A stretch of DNA of 16,579 nt from Nitrospirota bacterium (GTDB lineage: Bacteria; Nitrospirota; Nitrospiria; Nitrospirales; UBA8639): contig JAOUGQ010000039.1 in assembly GCA_029865515.1 (NCBI GenBank), positions 1 to 16,579 of the forward strand, read 5' to 3'. A program made the translations under genes and the position numbers. Of this stretch, positions 1 to 7,292 are shown one piece after another (position 1 is the first letter of the stretch; each line of letters opens with the position of its first letter). The notes under the pieces were generated by a model, which worked only from the letters and a program-made list of their open reading frames with translations, was not told where the DNA came from and did no database searches.

Positions 1-814
1 TCATCGGGACACTCATGCCTGCGATCACGTCGTGGTCGGAAAGAAGTTTGGAAGGGGTAAACCGGGTTTCGATTCGGAGATCTCGCACCACCACGGGCCG
101 GCGTTCCCTAATCGCATATCCGGCTTGGGAATGAGTCCCACCTTCGACGGTTAAACTCCCAATCAAACCCGGTCGCCAGCCAAAACCCGCCACTAGATAT
201 AAAAATTCATGAGAGTCCCGTGGAATAAGAATTTTACAGAGTTCGACTCTTAAGGCTTCCGCCGTCAGTTGAACCGCCTCATTCATGATACTCTGAACGG
301 GCACTTCGCTAACTGCCAGTTCGCCGATTCGAGCAAAGACGGCCTGAAACCGACTGGAGACATCGACTTCGGATGCGAGTCGCATGTGGTCGGTCAGATC
401 CTGAAGCACAATGAGGACCGCCTGGTTTTGGCGAAGGGGCACAAGGGTAAAGGTGCCTTCATAGAAACACTCCCGACCGGCCACATCGATTCCGTGGTAC
501 CGGCGAGTCCATCGGGTTCCCAGCGGTTGATCGTTCCAGGCCGCAGCATCGCTGAGAATCCGTTCCCTGGTTGGAAGAGGGGAAGAAGTCACCTTCAAAT
601 GTTGACGAGAAGTTTCGGCGGTGGTGGCCACAGCGTTGATAAGATGACGGAACCGATCATTTTCCAGGATCATCCGATCTTGAAAGATGACGGCAAGCCC
701 ATCGGAAATCCCGTTCGTCAGCCACCCGAGCAAATCAGTGGACAAAAAGGTTTGTGGGCTCGCCTTTCCTTCTTTTGCTGGATACGTGTCTTTGGAAGGG
801 GAGTGATTCTTCAT
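1..814 (-). CDS. PAS/GAF-domain sensor protein, N-terminal part (runs off left edge)
   Basis: An open frame on the minus strand begins with ATG at 814 and stays open to base 1, giving 271 residues with no stop. Residues about 28-145 look like a PAS-type sensor (LTNGISDGLAVIFQDRMIL, then a strand pattern ending TLVPLRQNQAVLIVLQDLTD, typical of the end of a PAS fold). Residues about 152-271 look like a GAF domain (FQAVFARIGELA, then HSQAGYAIRERRPVVVRDL and a late GMSVPM). No transmembrane segment is seen, so the sensor is probably cytoplasmic. Such PAS-GAF modules usually precede a histidine kinase, GGDEF or PP2C output domain; that part lies outside the window, so the output cannot be named. 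An AAGGA lies 11 bases before the ATG. The domain calls are by eye. Confidence 0.8.
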   Translation of the reverse strand, partial: MKNHSPSKDTYPAKEGKASPQTFLSTDLLGWLTNGISDGLAVIFQDRMILENDRFRHLINAVATTAETSRQHLKVTSSPLPTRERILSDAAAWNDQPLGTRWTRRYHGIDVAGRECFYEGTFTLVPLRQNQAVLIVLQDLTDHMRLASEVDVSSRFQAVFARIGELAVSEVPVQSIMNEAVQLTAEALRVELCKILIPRDSHEFLYLVAGFGWRPGLIGSLTVEGGTHSQAGYAIRERRPVVVRDLRIETRFTPSKLLSDHDVIAGMSVPM

Positions 815-1228
815 GCGTAAAATTTTCCTTAAACAAGCACTGAATGGTGTTGCCTGGGGTTATTGGCACACTCGCCTAATCTCGCAGAACCTCAGATAGG
901 CCTACTCTAGCTCACGAGTCCACATGCTTGAAAGGCCGGCATCTTTATCGCACCATTATCTATCCTTTCTCCATCCTACGGCAGGTATAACCCAGGCAAG
1001 CATTCAAGGGTTTTCCTGTGTCTACGAGAATCTATTTATGTGGTTTTTATGGAACGGTACCCGCCGCCAATTTCTTTCTATCACAAAGGCGAATGAGGGA
1101 AATTGATCGGTTTTGAGATTTCTTGTCATCTTTGTCGATTAGGCATGGAAACGCCAAAGGAACCTGAGATGGGTTCCCGATACAATATGGTGCGAGTGAC
1201 TATAGATGCGATGGACTCGTGTACTAGA

Positions 1229-1318
1229 TGTCATCCTGAGTGAAAGAAGGATCTCGCTCGCTGAGCCGTGGCTTCGTCAACCTTGGCACAGATCCTTCGA
1301 TGCTGGCACAGTATGACA
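1229..1318. repeat. Dispersed intergenic inverted repeat, family A, copy 1
   Basis: The element begins TGTCATCCTGAG and ends ATGACA, so its outer six bases are inverted repeats. Inside, GAAGGATCT at 1246-1254 pairs perfectly with AGATCCTTC at 1290-1298. A second copy with the same inner arms and a closely similar centre is at 7120-7206. The shape (about 90 bp, terminal and internal inverted repeats, intergenic) fits a REP- or MITE-like non-autonomous element. No transposase is encoded in the window. Confidence 0.8.
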
Positions 1319-1326
1319 GACTCTTT

Positions 1327-1355
1327 TGTCATCCCCGCAAGTAGCAAGCGGGGAT
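1327..1355. repeat. Left half of dispersed repeat family B
   Basis: TGTCATCCCCGC is followed by a perfect hairpin, ATCCCCGC (1331-1338) with GCGGGGAT (1348-1355), loop of nine. The same left end occurs at 10212-10240 in a longer copy, and both are preceded by CTTTTGTC or the equivalent. It sits nine bases beyond the family A element. Confidence 0.65.
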
Positions 1356-1412
1356 TTATCCGTACGATCCGTCCTTGATAGTTCGTCTTTTTCTCTGGAT
1401 ATGCCTGACGAG

Positions 1413-1437
1413 GCAAAGCTCTTTTATGTGGCTTTGC
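1413..1437 (-). terminator. Possible stem-loop just downstream of dnaJ
   Basis: GCAAAGC at 1413-1419 pairs perfectly with GCTTTGC at 1431-1437, with an 11-base loop, starting three bases past the dnaJ stop. On the minus strand no T-run follows, so it is not a classic intrinsic terminator; it could still stabilise the 3' end of the transcript. Confidence 0.35.
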
Positions 1438-1439
1438 GG

Positions 1440-2546
1440 CTACGGAGTCTTGCTTTTTTCTAGCCGGGCGAATTCTTCCAGCAATGTGCGCTGTTGGGGT
1501 GTGAGGTGTGTGGGTGTGCGAACTTCCACGATGACAAACAGGTCACCCTTGCCTTTGGTGTCGAGCCGGGGCATGCCGCGTCCATGAAGCCGCAAAGACG
1601 TTCCACTCTGGGTTCCGGGTGGAACCGTGACCATCAGCGAGTTTCCCCCTAATCCCTTAATCGGGACTTTGGTTCCCAGTGCGGCATCGACAAAGGACAA
1701 GGAGGTCATGGTGAATAAGTCGCTTCCCTGTCGCTGGAGTGTGGGATGCGGACGAAGGTGTGGCCGGATTAGGAGGTCACCGGCTGGACTACCTTTTGTT
1801 TGGGGTTCGCCTTGCCCGGCCAACCGGATGATCATGCCGTCATCAATGCCCGGAGGGATGTGAACCTTGAGCGTGTGAGGAGTGAAGAGGTGGCCGGTCC
1901 CATGACAGGTCTCACACGGCGACTCAATCCAATGGCCTTGCCCCTGACATTTGGGACAGGTGGTGAGGGTGACCATCCGCACTCCCTTTCCCGCTTTGAC
2001 CTGTTGTTTCTGCCCGGACCCTTCGCATTCCGTGCATGTGGTGGGCGTAGTGCCGGGCTTGGCTCCCGTGGCCTGACATGTTCCACAGTTCTCTGAACGG
2101 GTAATGTGAATTTCCCGGTCGCCGCCTTTAGCCGCTTCCTCTAGTGTGAGATCCAAATCGTATCGCAGGTCCAGGCCACGGTTGATGTGAGGCCCCGGTC
2201 TGGTCCGTCGCCCTAAGAAGTCGCCGAATATATTTGAAAGATCATCGAAGCGGCCGCCGAAAAAATCTCCAAACTGGAAATCCCGCATCAGGTCTTCGGA
2301 AGACCAACGCTCACTGACCCCGATGTGGCCGCTGGTGTCGTATTCCCGGCGTTTCACATCGTCCGACAACACCGCGTAGGCTTCGGCGATTTCTCTGAAT
2401 TTTTCTTCCGCATCCGGGGCGTGGTTCCGGTCTGGGTGGTATTTCAGCGCGAGTTGCCGGTAGGCTTGTTTGATCTGGTCGCGGCTGGCAGACCGGTCCA
2501 CCCCCAGGACTTCGTAGTAATCACGTTTTGGCTTGTTGGCTGGCAT
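1440..2546 (-). CDS. dnaJ: Chaperone protein DnaJ (Hsp40)
   Basis: This is a full-length type I J-domain co-chaperone of 368 residues, close to the usual 370-380. It delivers unfolded clients to DnaK and stimulates its ATPase in the cytoplasm. Residues 9-70 form the J domain with the essential HPD at 37-39. A short G/F region follows (about 88-112, FGDFFGGRF). Four zinc-binding CxxC pairs lie at 154/157, 171/174, 197/200 and 211/214; the first reads CGTCQATG, with Ala replacing the usual first Gly. Residues 220-345 are the C-terminal client-binding domains (HIPPGIDDGMIIRLAGQGEP). No dnaK or grpE lies nearby, so this may be a second DnaJ. It is the last gene of the minus-strand run. The ATG at 2546 lacks a clear Shine-Dalgarno, and its leader carries hairpins and a palindrome that may control it. 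Confidence 0.96.
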   Translation of the reverse strand: MPANKPKRDYYEVLGVDRSASRDQIKQAYRQLALKYHPDRNHAPDAEEKFREIAEAYAVLSDDVKRREYDTSGHIGVSERWSSEDLMRDFQFGDFFGGRFDDLSNIFGDFLGRRTRPGPHINRGLDLRYDLDLTLEEAAKGGDREIHITRSENCGTCQATGAKPGTTPTTCTECEGSGQKQQVKAGKGVRMVTLTTCPKCQGQGHWIESPCETCHGTGHLFTPHTLKVHIPPGIDDGMIIRLAGQGEPQTKGSPAGDLLIRPHLRPHPTLQRQGSDLFTMTSLSFVDAALGTKVPIKGLGGNSLMVTVPPGTQSGTSLRLHGRGMPRLDTKGKGDLFVIVEVRTPTHLTPQQRTLLEEFARLEKSKTP

Positions 2547-2562
2547 GATCGTTTGTGCGGAT

Positions 2563-2576
2563 GGAACGAACGTTCC
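2563..2576. promoter_or_regulatory. Palindrome upstream of dnaJ (operator-like)
   Basis: GGAACGAACGTTCC contains the inverted arms GGAACG and CGTTCC separated by two bases, 17 bases before the dnaJ ATG. It could be a repressor site or form a small hairpin in the leader. It is not the standard CIRCE element. Confidence 0.35.
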
Positions 2577-2580
2577 GATG

Positions 2581-2619
2581 AAATAAAGGGGGTGAGAGTC
2601 GTTCCCCCGATCAGACTCT
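2581..2619 (-). terminator. Overlapping hairpins with T-rich tail in the fmdB-dnaJ gap
   Basis: Read on the minus strand, GGGGG (2608-2604) can pair with CCCCC (2592-2588), followed by TTTATTT (2587-2581), which resembles an intrinsic terminator. An alternative hairpin, AGAGTC (2619-2614) with GACTCT (2600-2595), overlaps it, so the two cannot form fully together. The simplest reading is a terminator after fmdB. The alternative pairing also allows an attenuator in the dnaJ leader. Confidence 0.4.
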
Positions 2620-2723
2620 TGTCTCGAAAAGCAGGACTTTCTCCAAAAGGGTGCGACTATTCAGGATGTGCACACGTGCGGCCACGTTGGGAGGTTTTTT
2701 CAAAAAAGATAATAAAAACTGCG

Positions 2724-2888
2724 TTAACTTTTCGAGCTGGTTCTCGCAATAAAGCTTGTGATCAGTTGCTCTAAATCCTTGCTCCCGCATGAAGGACACG
2801 TGGCGGCTTTGTTTTCATGTTCCTTCAGTGTTAGGGCCAGAAGGCATTCCTTGCCACATTTGAGACATTTGTAATCGTACAGAGGCAT
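2724..2888 (-). CDS. FmdB-family small zinc-ribbon protein
   Basis: This 54-residue protein begins MPLYDYKCLKCGKE and has a second knuckle CPSCGSKDLEQL, giving the two CxxC pairs of the FmdB putative regulatory family. That family binds zinc; its function is poorly known, and many bacteria keep such a gene near metabolic or regulatory genes. The start at 2888 is chosen because AAGGAGGG lies six bases upstream and MPLYDY is the family's standard beginning. A longer in-frame start at 2972 overlaps the Lon-like stop as ATGA, but its 28 extra residues do not resemble the family. The overlap may still reflect translational coupling. It lies between the Lon-like protease and dnaJ, apparently in the same transcription unit. 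Confidence 0.88.
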   Translation of the reverse strand: MPLYDYKCLKCGKECLLALTLKEHENKAATCPSCGSKDLEQLITSFIARTSSKS

Positions 2889-2968
2889 CACATGCCCTCC
2901 TTCTTGGGTTCTCCGGCAAATCGGGAGAAGTTCATTTAGGGTGTTCGGACATTTCTGTTCATCCAGAC

Positions 2969-5410
2969 TCATTTTCCCGTCTTGGGTAATAGATGCTTGG
3001 AGCCGTCGGTGGTTTCAAGGGAACGGCGGTCGCCCCATTCTGCGGCAATTTTAGCCATTTCCGTTAGGCGTTGCGCGGCGCGTTCAAAAATGGTGTTTGG
3101 TGGATATTGCCCATCCGGCTGGATTTCTCCCGCAGGTATTCCAGTGAGTAACTCAAGAACTTCTTCAATGGTATGCACGCCATACACGGTAAATTTGCCT
3201 GCTTCGACTGCATCCACCACCTCATGATTCAGAGCCAAATGCCGGATGTTCTTTGCGGGAATCAGCACCCCTTGTTTTCCTGTAAATCCCCGTTTTTTGC
3301 ATGATTCAAAAAAGCCTTCGATCTTTTCGTTTACGCCTCCAATAGGTTGAATTTCCCCCAATTGGTTGACCGACCCTGTGACGGCGAGAAACTGGCGAAC
3401 AGGCACATTTGCAAGGCTCGATACAATCGCGACTAATTCGGCAACCGCAGCGCTGTCTCCCTCCACTTCCGAATAGGTTTGTTCGAATGTGAGGGATGCA
3501 CTCAAGGCGAATGGCTGAAATTCGGCAAATTTCCCACCAAGAAATCCGGCGAGGGTCATGACCCCCTTGCTGTGGATATCGCCGGCCAATTCGGCTTCGC
3601 GTTGGATATCGATGACTCCTTCATTTCCCACAAAGGTCCTGGCGGTAATCCGGCAGGGGCGACCGAATGCATAGTCCCCCAGAAGATGGATGGACAAGCC
3701 ATTGACCTGCCCAACGGTCTCGCCTTCCAGGTCGACCATGAGCGTGCCTTCCTGAATTTCCTCCTGGATCCTTTCTTCCAACAGATTGGTGCGGTGCCGC
3801 TTTTTGTTAATGGCTGTTTCCACGTGAGTTTTCGACACCAGTGCCCGGGCATCCTGTTTGGCCCAATAGGCCGCTTCGCGAATCACATCACTGATCCAAC
3901 TGAGGCGCAATGACAGGCGATCTCGGCGCTCAGCAAGACGAAGGCTGTGCCGGATCACTTCCCCTACCGCGTCAGCCCCAAAAGGGGGAAGTTCTTCCTC
4001 GCGACAGAGTTGGGCGATGAAGCGGGCATAGAGTTGTTCCTGGCGGGTATCACGCGGGATATCCACCTCGAAGTCGGCTTTAACCTTGAACAGTTTAGAA
4101 AAATCATTTTCATAGATTTGCAGGAGGGAAAAAATGTGGGGAGGACCTAATAAGATGACTTTGATATCAGTGGGAATCGGTTGAGGCTTGAGTCCCGTGG
4201 TGGAAAAACTCAAGAACTCGCCCGGATCTTCAATGTTGACCGAGCGGGTTTTAATGACCCGCTTGAGTGCTTCCCAGGAAAAGGGCTGACGGAGAAGGTC
4301 TAACACATTCATAATCAAAAAACCGCCGCTGGCACGCAGGCAGGAACCGGCTTTGATCTCCGTAAAATCGGTATAGACCACGCCCAAATGAGCTTTTCGC
4401 TCAATTTTTCCAATTAAATTCGCATAGGTCGGATGGGGCTCATCGATAATGGGAGCTCCGGAATGTTGCGCATGTTCAATGAGAAGGTTGACTTCATATC
4501 GGGTCAGATTCGGTTTGCGATCGCGCACATCCCAACCCAGGAGAGCTAATTGCGGTCCCTCTCGCGGCAAAAAATCCTTGTAGTTCGTGACGATGTCTTC
4601 TTCGACTTTTTGGAGATACTCTAACACCTCCGGAAACGATTGGTGATGGTCACGAAGGACCGCAAACCGGTTGTGCATGACCGCCCGAACGACCTGGCGA
4701 TCCATTTCACTGAGTTGATGTTCGCCTTCATGGTCCAAGGCGTGGATCTTGGCTTGAAATTCACGGATTTTCCCTTCAAGGATTTTTGCCTGTTCGGAGA
4801 TGGCATCTTTTTCGGCCTCGGTTAAGGTTTCCCGGTCTTTTCCCCGTATCGGTTTCCCGTCCCGCATGGGAACGAGACTAAACCCTACCGGATCTTCTTT
4901 GAAGCCAAATCCACGTGTGCGAGCTTCTTCATTGATCTCTTTAAAGAGGGCTTCTTTCTTTTGGTCACGGTCCTCGATGATTTTTGCCCTGGCATCTAAA
5001 TACTTCGTGCTTTCAAACGCCAGGGGAAGGTCCCGCTGAAGACTTTGAATCACAAAGCTCAGGGCTTGTTTAAACTCCCGTCCCTTGGAGGCAGGAAATG
5101 AAAGACAGAGAGGAGAAGACGGTTCCAGAAAATTATGCACATAACACCAATCAGAGGGATCAGGCATGGATGCGGCCACTTGTTTGACCCGCTTTTGAAT
5201 AATGGCCCATTTGCCGATACCAATTGGCCCCGAGGCGTAAATGTTAAATCCGTGGCTTTTCATATGAAGCCCGAACTCCAAGGCTTCTATGGCCCGGGCT
5301 TGCCCGAGGGGTTCTTCCAGGGGTGGAAGCTCATTGGTGTCGCTAAAACCCAGGTGATCCACGTCGATGGCTGGCGCTAACAGTGAAAGTGGAATTTTTA
5401 ATTCGTCCAT
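2969..5410 (-). CDS. Large Lon-like protease (AAA_32/Lon_C, LonB type) with degenerate nucleotide site
   Basis: This 813-residue cytoplasmic protein belongs to the Lon-like S16 family with an AAA-type N-terminal part. The P-loop region is residues 61-68 (GPIGIGKW), where Trp replaces the usual Ser/Thr after Lys. A charged, probably coiled-coil insertion spans about 135-275. The Walker B position near 362-372 (GGFLIMNVLDLL) lacks the canonical acidic DE pair. The protease domain is about 555-760: Ser653 in GDSA and Lys696 in GGVNEK are 43 residues apart, as in E. coli Lon. ATP-dependent degradation of damaged proteins is the usual family role, but ATP use is doubtful here. Cytochrome c lies 70 bases upstream, and the stop overlaps a possible upstream ATG of fmdB. 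ATG 5410 has only a weak ribosome site; it is chosen because MDELKIPLSLLAP looks like a normal family N-terminus. Confidence 0.9.
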   Translation of the reverse strand: MDELKIPLSLLAPAIDVDHLGFSDTNELPPLEEPLGQARAIEALEFGLHMKSHGFNIYASGPIGIGKWAIIQKRVKQVAASMPDPSDWCYVHNFLEPSSPLCLSFPASKGREFKQALSFVIQSLQRDLPLAFESTKYLDARAKIIEDRDQKKEALFKEINEEARTRGFGFKEDPVGFSLVPMRDGKPIRGKDRETLTEAEKDAISEQAKILEGKIREFQAKIHALDHEGEHQLSEMDRQVVRAVMHNRFAVLRDHHQSFPEVLEYLQKVEEDIVTNYKDFLPREGPQLALLGWDVRDRKPNLTRYEVNLLIEHAQHSGAPIIDEPHPTYANLIGKIERKAHLGVVYTDFTEIKAGSCLRASGGFLIMNVLDLLRQPFSWEALKRVIKTRSVNIEDPGEFLSFSTTGLKPQPIPTDIKVILLGPPHIFSLLQIYENDFSKLFKVKADFEVDIPRDTRQEQLYARFIAQLCREEELPPFGADAVGEVIRHSLRLAERRDRLSLRLSWISDVIREAAYWAKQDARALVSKTHVETAINKKRHRTNLLEERIQEEIQEGTLMVDLEGETVGQVNGLSIHLLGDYAFGRPCRITARTFVGNEGVIDIQREAELAGDIHSKGVMTLAGFLGGKFAEFQPFALSASLTFEQTYSEVEGDSAAVAELVAIVSSLANVPVRQFLAVTGSVNQLGEIQPIGGVNEKIEGFFESCKKRGFTGKQGVLIPAKNIRHLALNHEVVDAVEAGKFTVYGVHTIEEVLELLTGIPAGEIQPDGQYPPNTIFERAAQRLTEMAKIAAEWGDRRSLETTDGSKHLLPKTGK

Positions 5411-5480
5411 GTGGCGTCGCTTTTACAAGTGAAAGTGAAAAAGGTGGTCTTTCAAAGTTGTTTTTATGGATCTTGGTACC

Positions 5481-5885
5481 TTAGATCCGGGGTTGGTAAG
5501 GGGCTAATTGCCTGATATAGCTAATCACTGCACGAATTTCCTCTGAACTCAACCGGTCCCACCAACCATGCATCGGGCTAAAGACCAATCCCCAAATGAT
5601 GATCGCACGAAGGTCTAATTCGCTTTTGGCTGTGGATTCCGGGGTGTGAAAATCTCTCGGAGGTACCATTAACGTGAATGAATCCGGGCCCTTGCCGTCG
5701 CCCATCTTACCGTGACACCGGAGGCAATGTATACGATAAATCATTTCCCCAGCGGAGGTTGCATTGATTGGGTCCTGTGCCGGAATTCCTTGAATAGAGA
5801 GCAAGACACAGACACAACTGATGACGGGGATGAGGAGATATTTACCTATTTTCCATCGGGTGAAGCCATCGAATCTCATGACCAT
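5481..5885 (-). CDS. Monoheme c-type cytochrome, exported
   Basis: The 134-residue protein has a basic N-terminus and a hydrophobic segment at about 16-34 (LLIPVISCVCVLLSIQGI), likely a signal peptide cleaved near IPA-QD (36/37), or an anchor if uncleaved. The mature part of about 98 residues is a small class I cytochrome c. The heme site is CLRCH at 54-58, followed by GKMGDGKGP, and Met105 in SPMHGW is the probable sixth ligand. It would carry electrons in the periplasm. Partners are not in the window, so its oxidase or reductase is unknown. Its place between a CBS protein and a protease is unusual. Two in-frame ATGs (residues 1 and 3) are possible, and neither has a strong Shine-Dalgarno. 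Confidence 0.88.
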   Translation of the reverse strand: MVMRFDGFTRWKIGKYLLIPVISCVCVLLSIQGIPAQDPINATSAGEMIYRIHCLRCHGKMGDGKGPDSFTLMVPPRDFHTPESTAKSELDLRAIIIWGLVFSPMHGWWDRLSSEEIRAVISYIRQLAPYQPRI

Positions 5886-6044
5886 ACGTTTGGACCATTA
5901 GCACAACCGGTGGGAAAGGAATAGCTTGAACTGATGTGACGTGACCCAGGCAATGGAAGGACGATTATTGATTACATGCCTGAGAAATGGGGGAATGGGA
6001 GGTATCTGCTGGAAAAAGTTGCCTTTCATTATCGAGCATGATTT

Positions 6045-6061
6045 TGTTGCATTTTGCAACA
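6045..6061. promoter_or_regulatory. Perfect 17-bp palindrome, operator-like
   Basis: TGTTGCATTTTGCAACA has seven-base perfect inverted arms around a three-base centre. It lies in the 256-base gap between the CBS gene and the cytochrome c gene, about 160 bases upstream of the cytochrome start. The dyad suits a dimeric regulator. No matching second copy was noticed in the window, and no correctly spaced sigma-54 promoter was found beside it. Confidence 0.45.
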
Positions 6062-6141
6062 TCTCTCCATCCTGCCATGGCCCCATTTTGCTACACTTAA
6101 ATGTTGGAATGACTAGATGACCGATCACTTGTCCCTCCATA

Positions 6142-6567
6142 TTAGACTTTTTCACCTAATCCCAATCCCACCCAGGCTCGCAAAAGATCCTGACGGGTAA
6201 TGCAGCCTATCACCACGCCATTCTGTTCAACTGGAAGCACCAGGAAATGTTTTTCCTTCATCAGTTTGACGGCCTCCGATAATGTGGTGGAAATATGAAT
6301 GGCGACATGATCGTGAACCATGATTTCCTCGGCGGTTAATTGGCTGATATCTCGTCCCGCTTCCAGGACACTCAGGACATCAAATTGGCTAATGAAGCCA
6401 ATAAAGCGTCCCTTCGCATCTACCACGGGAGCCCCAGGGAGGGAAGAGGTGAGGAGTTCTACCGTAATCGCCAACCCATTCTGGTCGTGATGAAAGCGGA
6501 AATCATGGAGTTTGGCGATTTGCTGGATTGATCTGAGGCCGACTGTGGCAACGGCGTGAAGACTCAT
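6142..6567 (-). CDS. Two-CBS-domain protein
   Basis: This 141-residue soluble protein consists almost only of a tandem CBS pair (Bateman module): the first about residues 28-75 (SLPGAPVVDAKGRFIGFIS, then QFDVL), the second about 83-134 (EIMVHDHVAIHISTTLSEAV, then LPVEQNGVVIGCITRQDLLRA). Such modules bind adenine nucleotides or SAM and regulate other proteins in the cytoplasm. No catalytic domain is present, so the partner is unknown. The start at 6567 is preferred because GAGGGGGG lies just upstream. An upstream ATG at 6591 would add eight residues containing that purine run. It is the first gene of the minus-strand run and is divergent from hsp20 across a long regulatory region. Confidence 0.87.
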   Translation of the reverse strand: MSLHAVATVGLRSIQQIAKLHDFRFHHDQNGLAITVELLTSSLPGAPVVDAKGRFIGFISQFDVLSVLEAGRDISQLTAEEIMVHDHVAIHISTTLSEAVKLMKEKHFLVLPVEQNGVVIGCITRQDLLRAWVGLGLGEKV

Positions 6568-6823
6568 GTGCTTCCCCCCTCTTTCTTTCACCTATAAAAA
6601 ATCCAGACGGCTTTTCACCAGGATGGAATGGATCCAATCCTCCTGCTTCCAGAACTGTCCCCTCATCCAGGGTTATGGACACACACTCTTGATTCTTCAT
6701 CAGAGATTTGACTTCCCCTCACCACCTGGATGGCTGAAATGAGACTGTTTTTTTTACCACAAATTTTGACCTTTAACAGCACTATAGTTTCGGGTTTCAT
6801 GACCTGATCGTTGTTTTTTAACG

Positions 6824-6851
6824 GGTAAAAAGGGTAAACGGAATTTTTACC
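6824..6851. promoter_or_regulatory. Inverted repeat in AT-rich divergent region
   Basis: GGTAAAAA and TTTTTACC form perfect eight-base inverted arms with a 12-base spacer. The position between divergent stress genes suits a regulator site; no regulator can be named. Confidence 0.3.
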
Positions 6852-6967
6852 GTGGGCACAAGAGAAAATAAAATTTGTCTCAAAATATATATTAAAGCAA
6901 GCCCTATGCCTTTAAGGACAAAACCCGGAGTGACTGACGGTGAGCTGTAAAAATCTGAACTTCGCAG

Positions 6968-6984
6968 ATCAGGCAATGCCTGAT
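6968..6984. promoter_or_regulatory. Perfect 17-bp palindrome, operator-like
   Basis: ATCAGGCAATGCCTGAT has eight-base perfect arms around a single central base. It lies about 370 bases before hsp20. A short hairpin TCTG-CAGA (around 6954-6968) and the near-repeats TCTGAACTT and GCTGAACTT flank it, so the local structure is denser than expected by chance. Confidence 0.4.
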
Positions 6985-7061
6985 AAATGCTGAACTTTTA
7001 ACGCGCGAGGGCTATCGTCTCCCTAAGTGTCGGAAGCCAGGATTCCTCCGAAATAAAGAAA

Positions 7062-7090
7062 AATGGATGCCCGATTACACATGTCGGGCA
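7062..7090. repeat. Right half of dispersed repeat family B
   Basis: ATGGATGCCCGATTACACAT followed by GTCGGG matches 10261-10286 with one difference. Here it stands without the left half and lies about 30 bases before a family A element. Confidence 0.7.
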
Positions 7091-7119
7091 GACCGCAATG
7101 GGGATGGATTCCCGCTGTC

Positions 7120-7206
7120 TGTCATCCTGAGAGAAGCGAAGGATCTGGCTGAGCTGTGGCATCGTCAATTTGGGCACAGATCCTTCGCCGTTGGCTTAAG
7201 AGGACA
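7120..7206. repeat. Dispersed intergenic inverted repeat, family A, copy 2
   Basis: Same outline as 1229-1318: TGTCATCCTGAG at the left, GAAGGATCT (7138-7146) pairing with AGATCCTTC (7178-7186), and a degraded right end AGGACA. The centre (GAGCTGTGGCATCGTCAA) is close to that of copy 1. Confidence 0.8.
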
Positions 7207-7276
7207 GGCTGGTTAAGCGCTACGGCAGTCACTATGTGGTTGTCCAATGTCTGAATCCTGAAATATAAGTTTCTAT

Positions 7277-7292
7277 GGGTATATAAGTTGCA
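7277..7292 (+). promoter_or_regulatory. Candidate sigma-54 (-24/-12) promoter of hsp20
   Basis: GGGTATATAAGTTGCA has GG (7278-7279) and GC (7290-7291) separated by exactly ten bases, a TATA stretch fitting the YRYR positions, and a full TTGCA at -12. The first bases differ from TGGCAC. It would start transcription near 7303, giving an untranslated leader of about 50 bases with AGGAGG at its end. An ordinary sigma-70 promoter elsewhere in the gap is not excluded. Confidence 0.4.

Larger units (their letters stand above)
815..1439. other. Intergenic region between sensor gene and dnaJ
   Basis: This 625-base gap separates two minus-strand genes. Positions 815-1228 show no convincing gene; a 60-codon plus-strand frame at 924-1106 has no recognisable protein features. 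The right part holds a GTCATCCTGAG-type inverted repeat (1229-1318), half of a second repeat (1327-1355) and a short hairpin just after the dnaJ stop (1413-1437). No clear promoter for the sensor gene could be picked with confidence. Confidence 0.6.

Noticed and set aside
924..1106. 60-codon plus-strand frame in the gap before dnaJ
   Set aside because: Composition is not protein-like, there is no ribosome site and no recognisable motif.
1229..1355. CRISPR-like repeats
   Set aside because: The repeats are dispersed single hairpin elements, not regularly spaced direct repeats, and no cas genes are present.
2889..2972. 28-residue N-terminal extension of the FmdB-like protein
   Set aside because: The strong AAGGAGGG before the inner ATG and the family-standard MPLYDY start favour the short form, although the ATGA overlap is noted.
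6078..6092. Sigma-54-like TGGCCCCATTTTGCT
   Set aside because: Only nine bases separate GG and GC instead of ten, and no plus-strand gene follows for more than 1.2 kb.
5898..6155. 85-codon minus-strand frame between the CBS and cytochrome genes
   Set aside because: No protein family features or ribosome site, it contains the palindrome region, and it overlaps the CBS 3' end.
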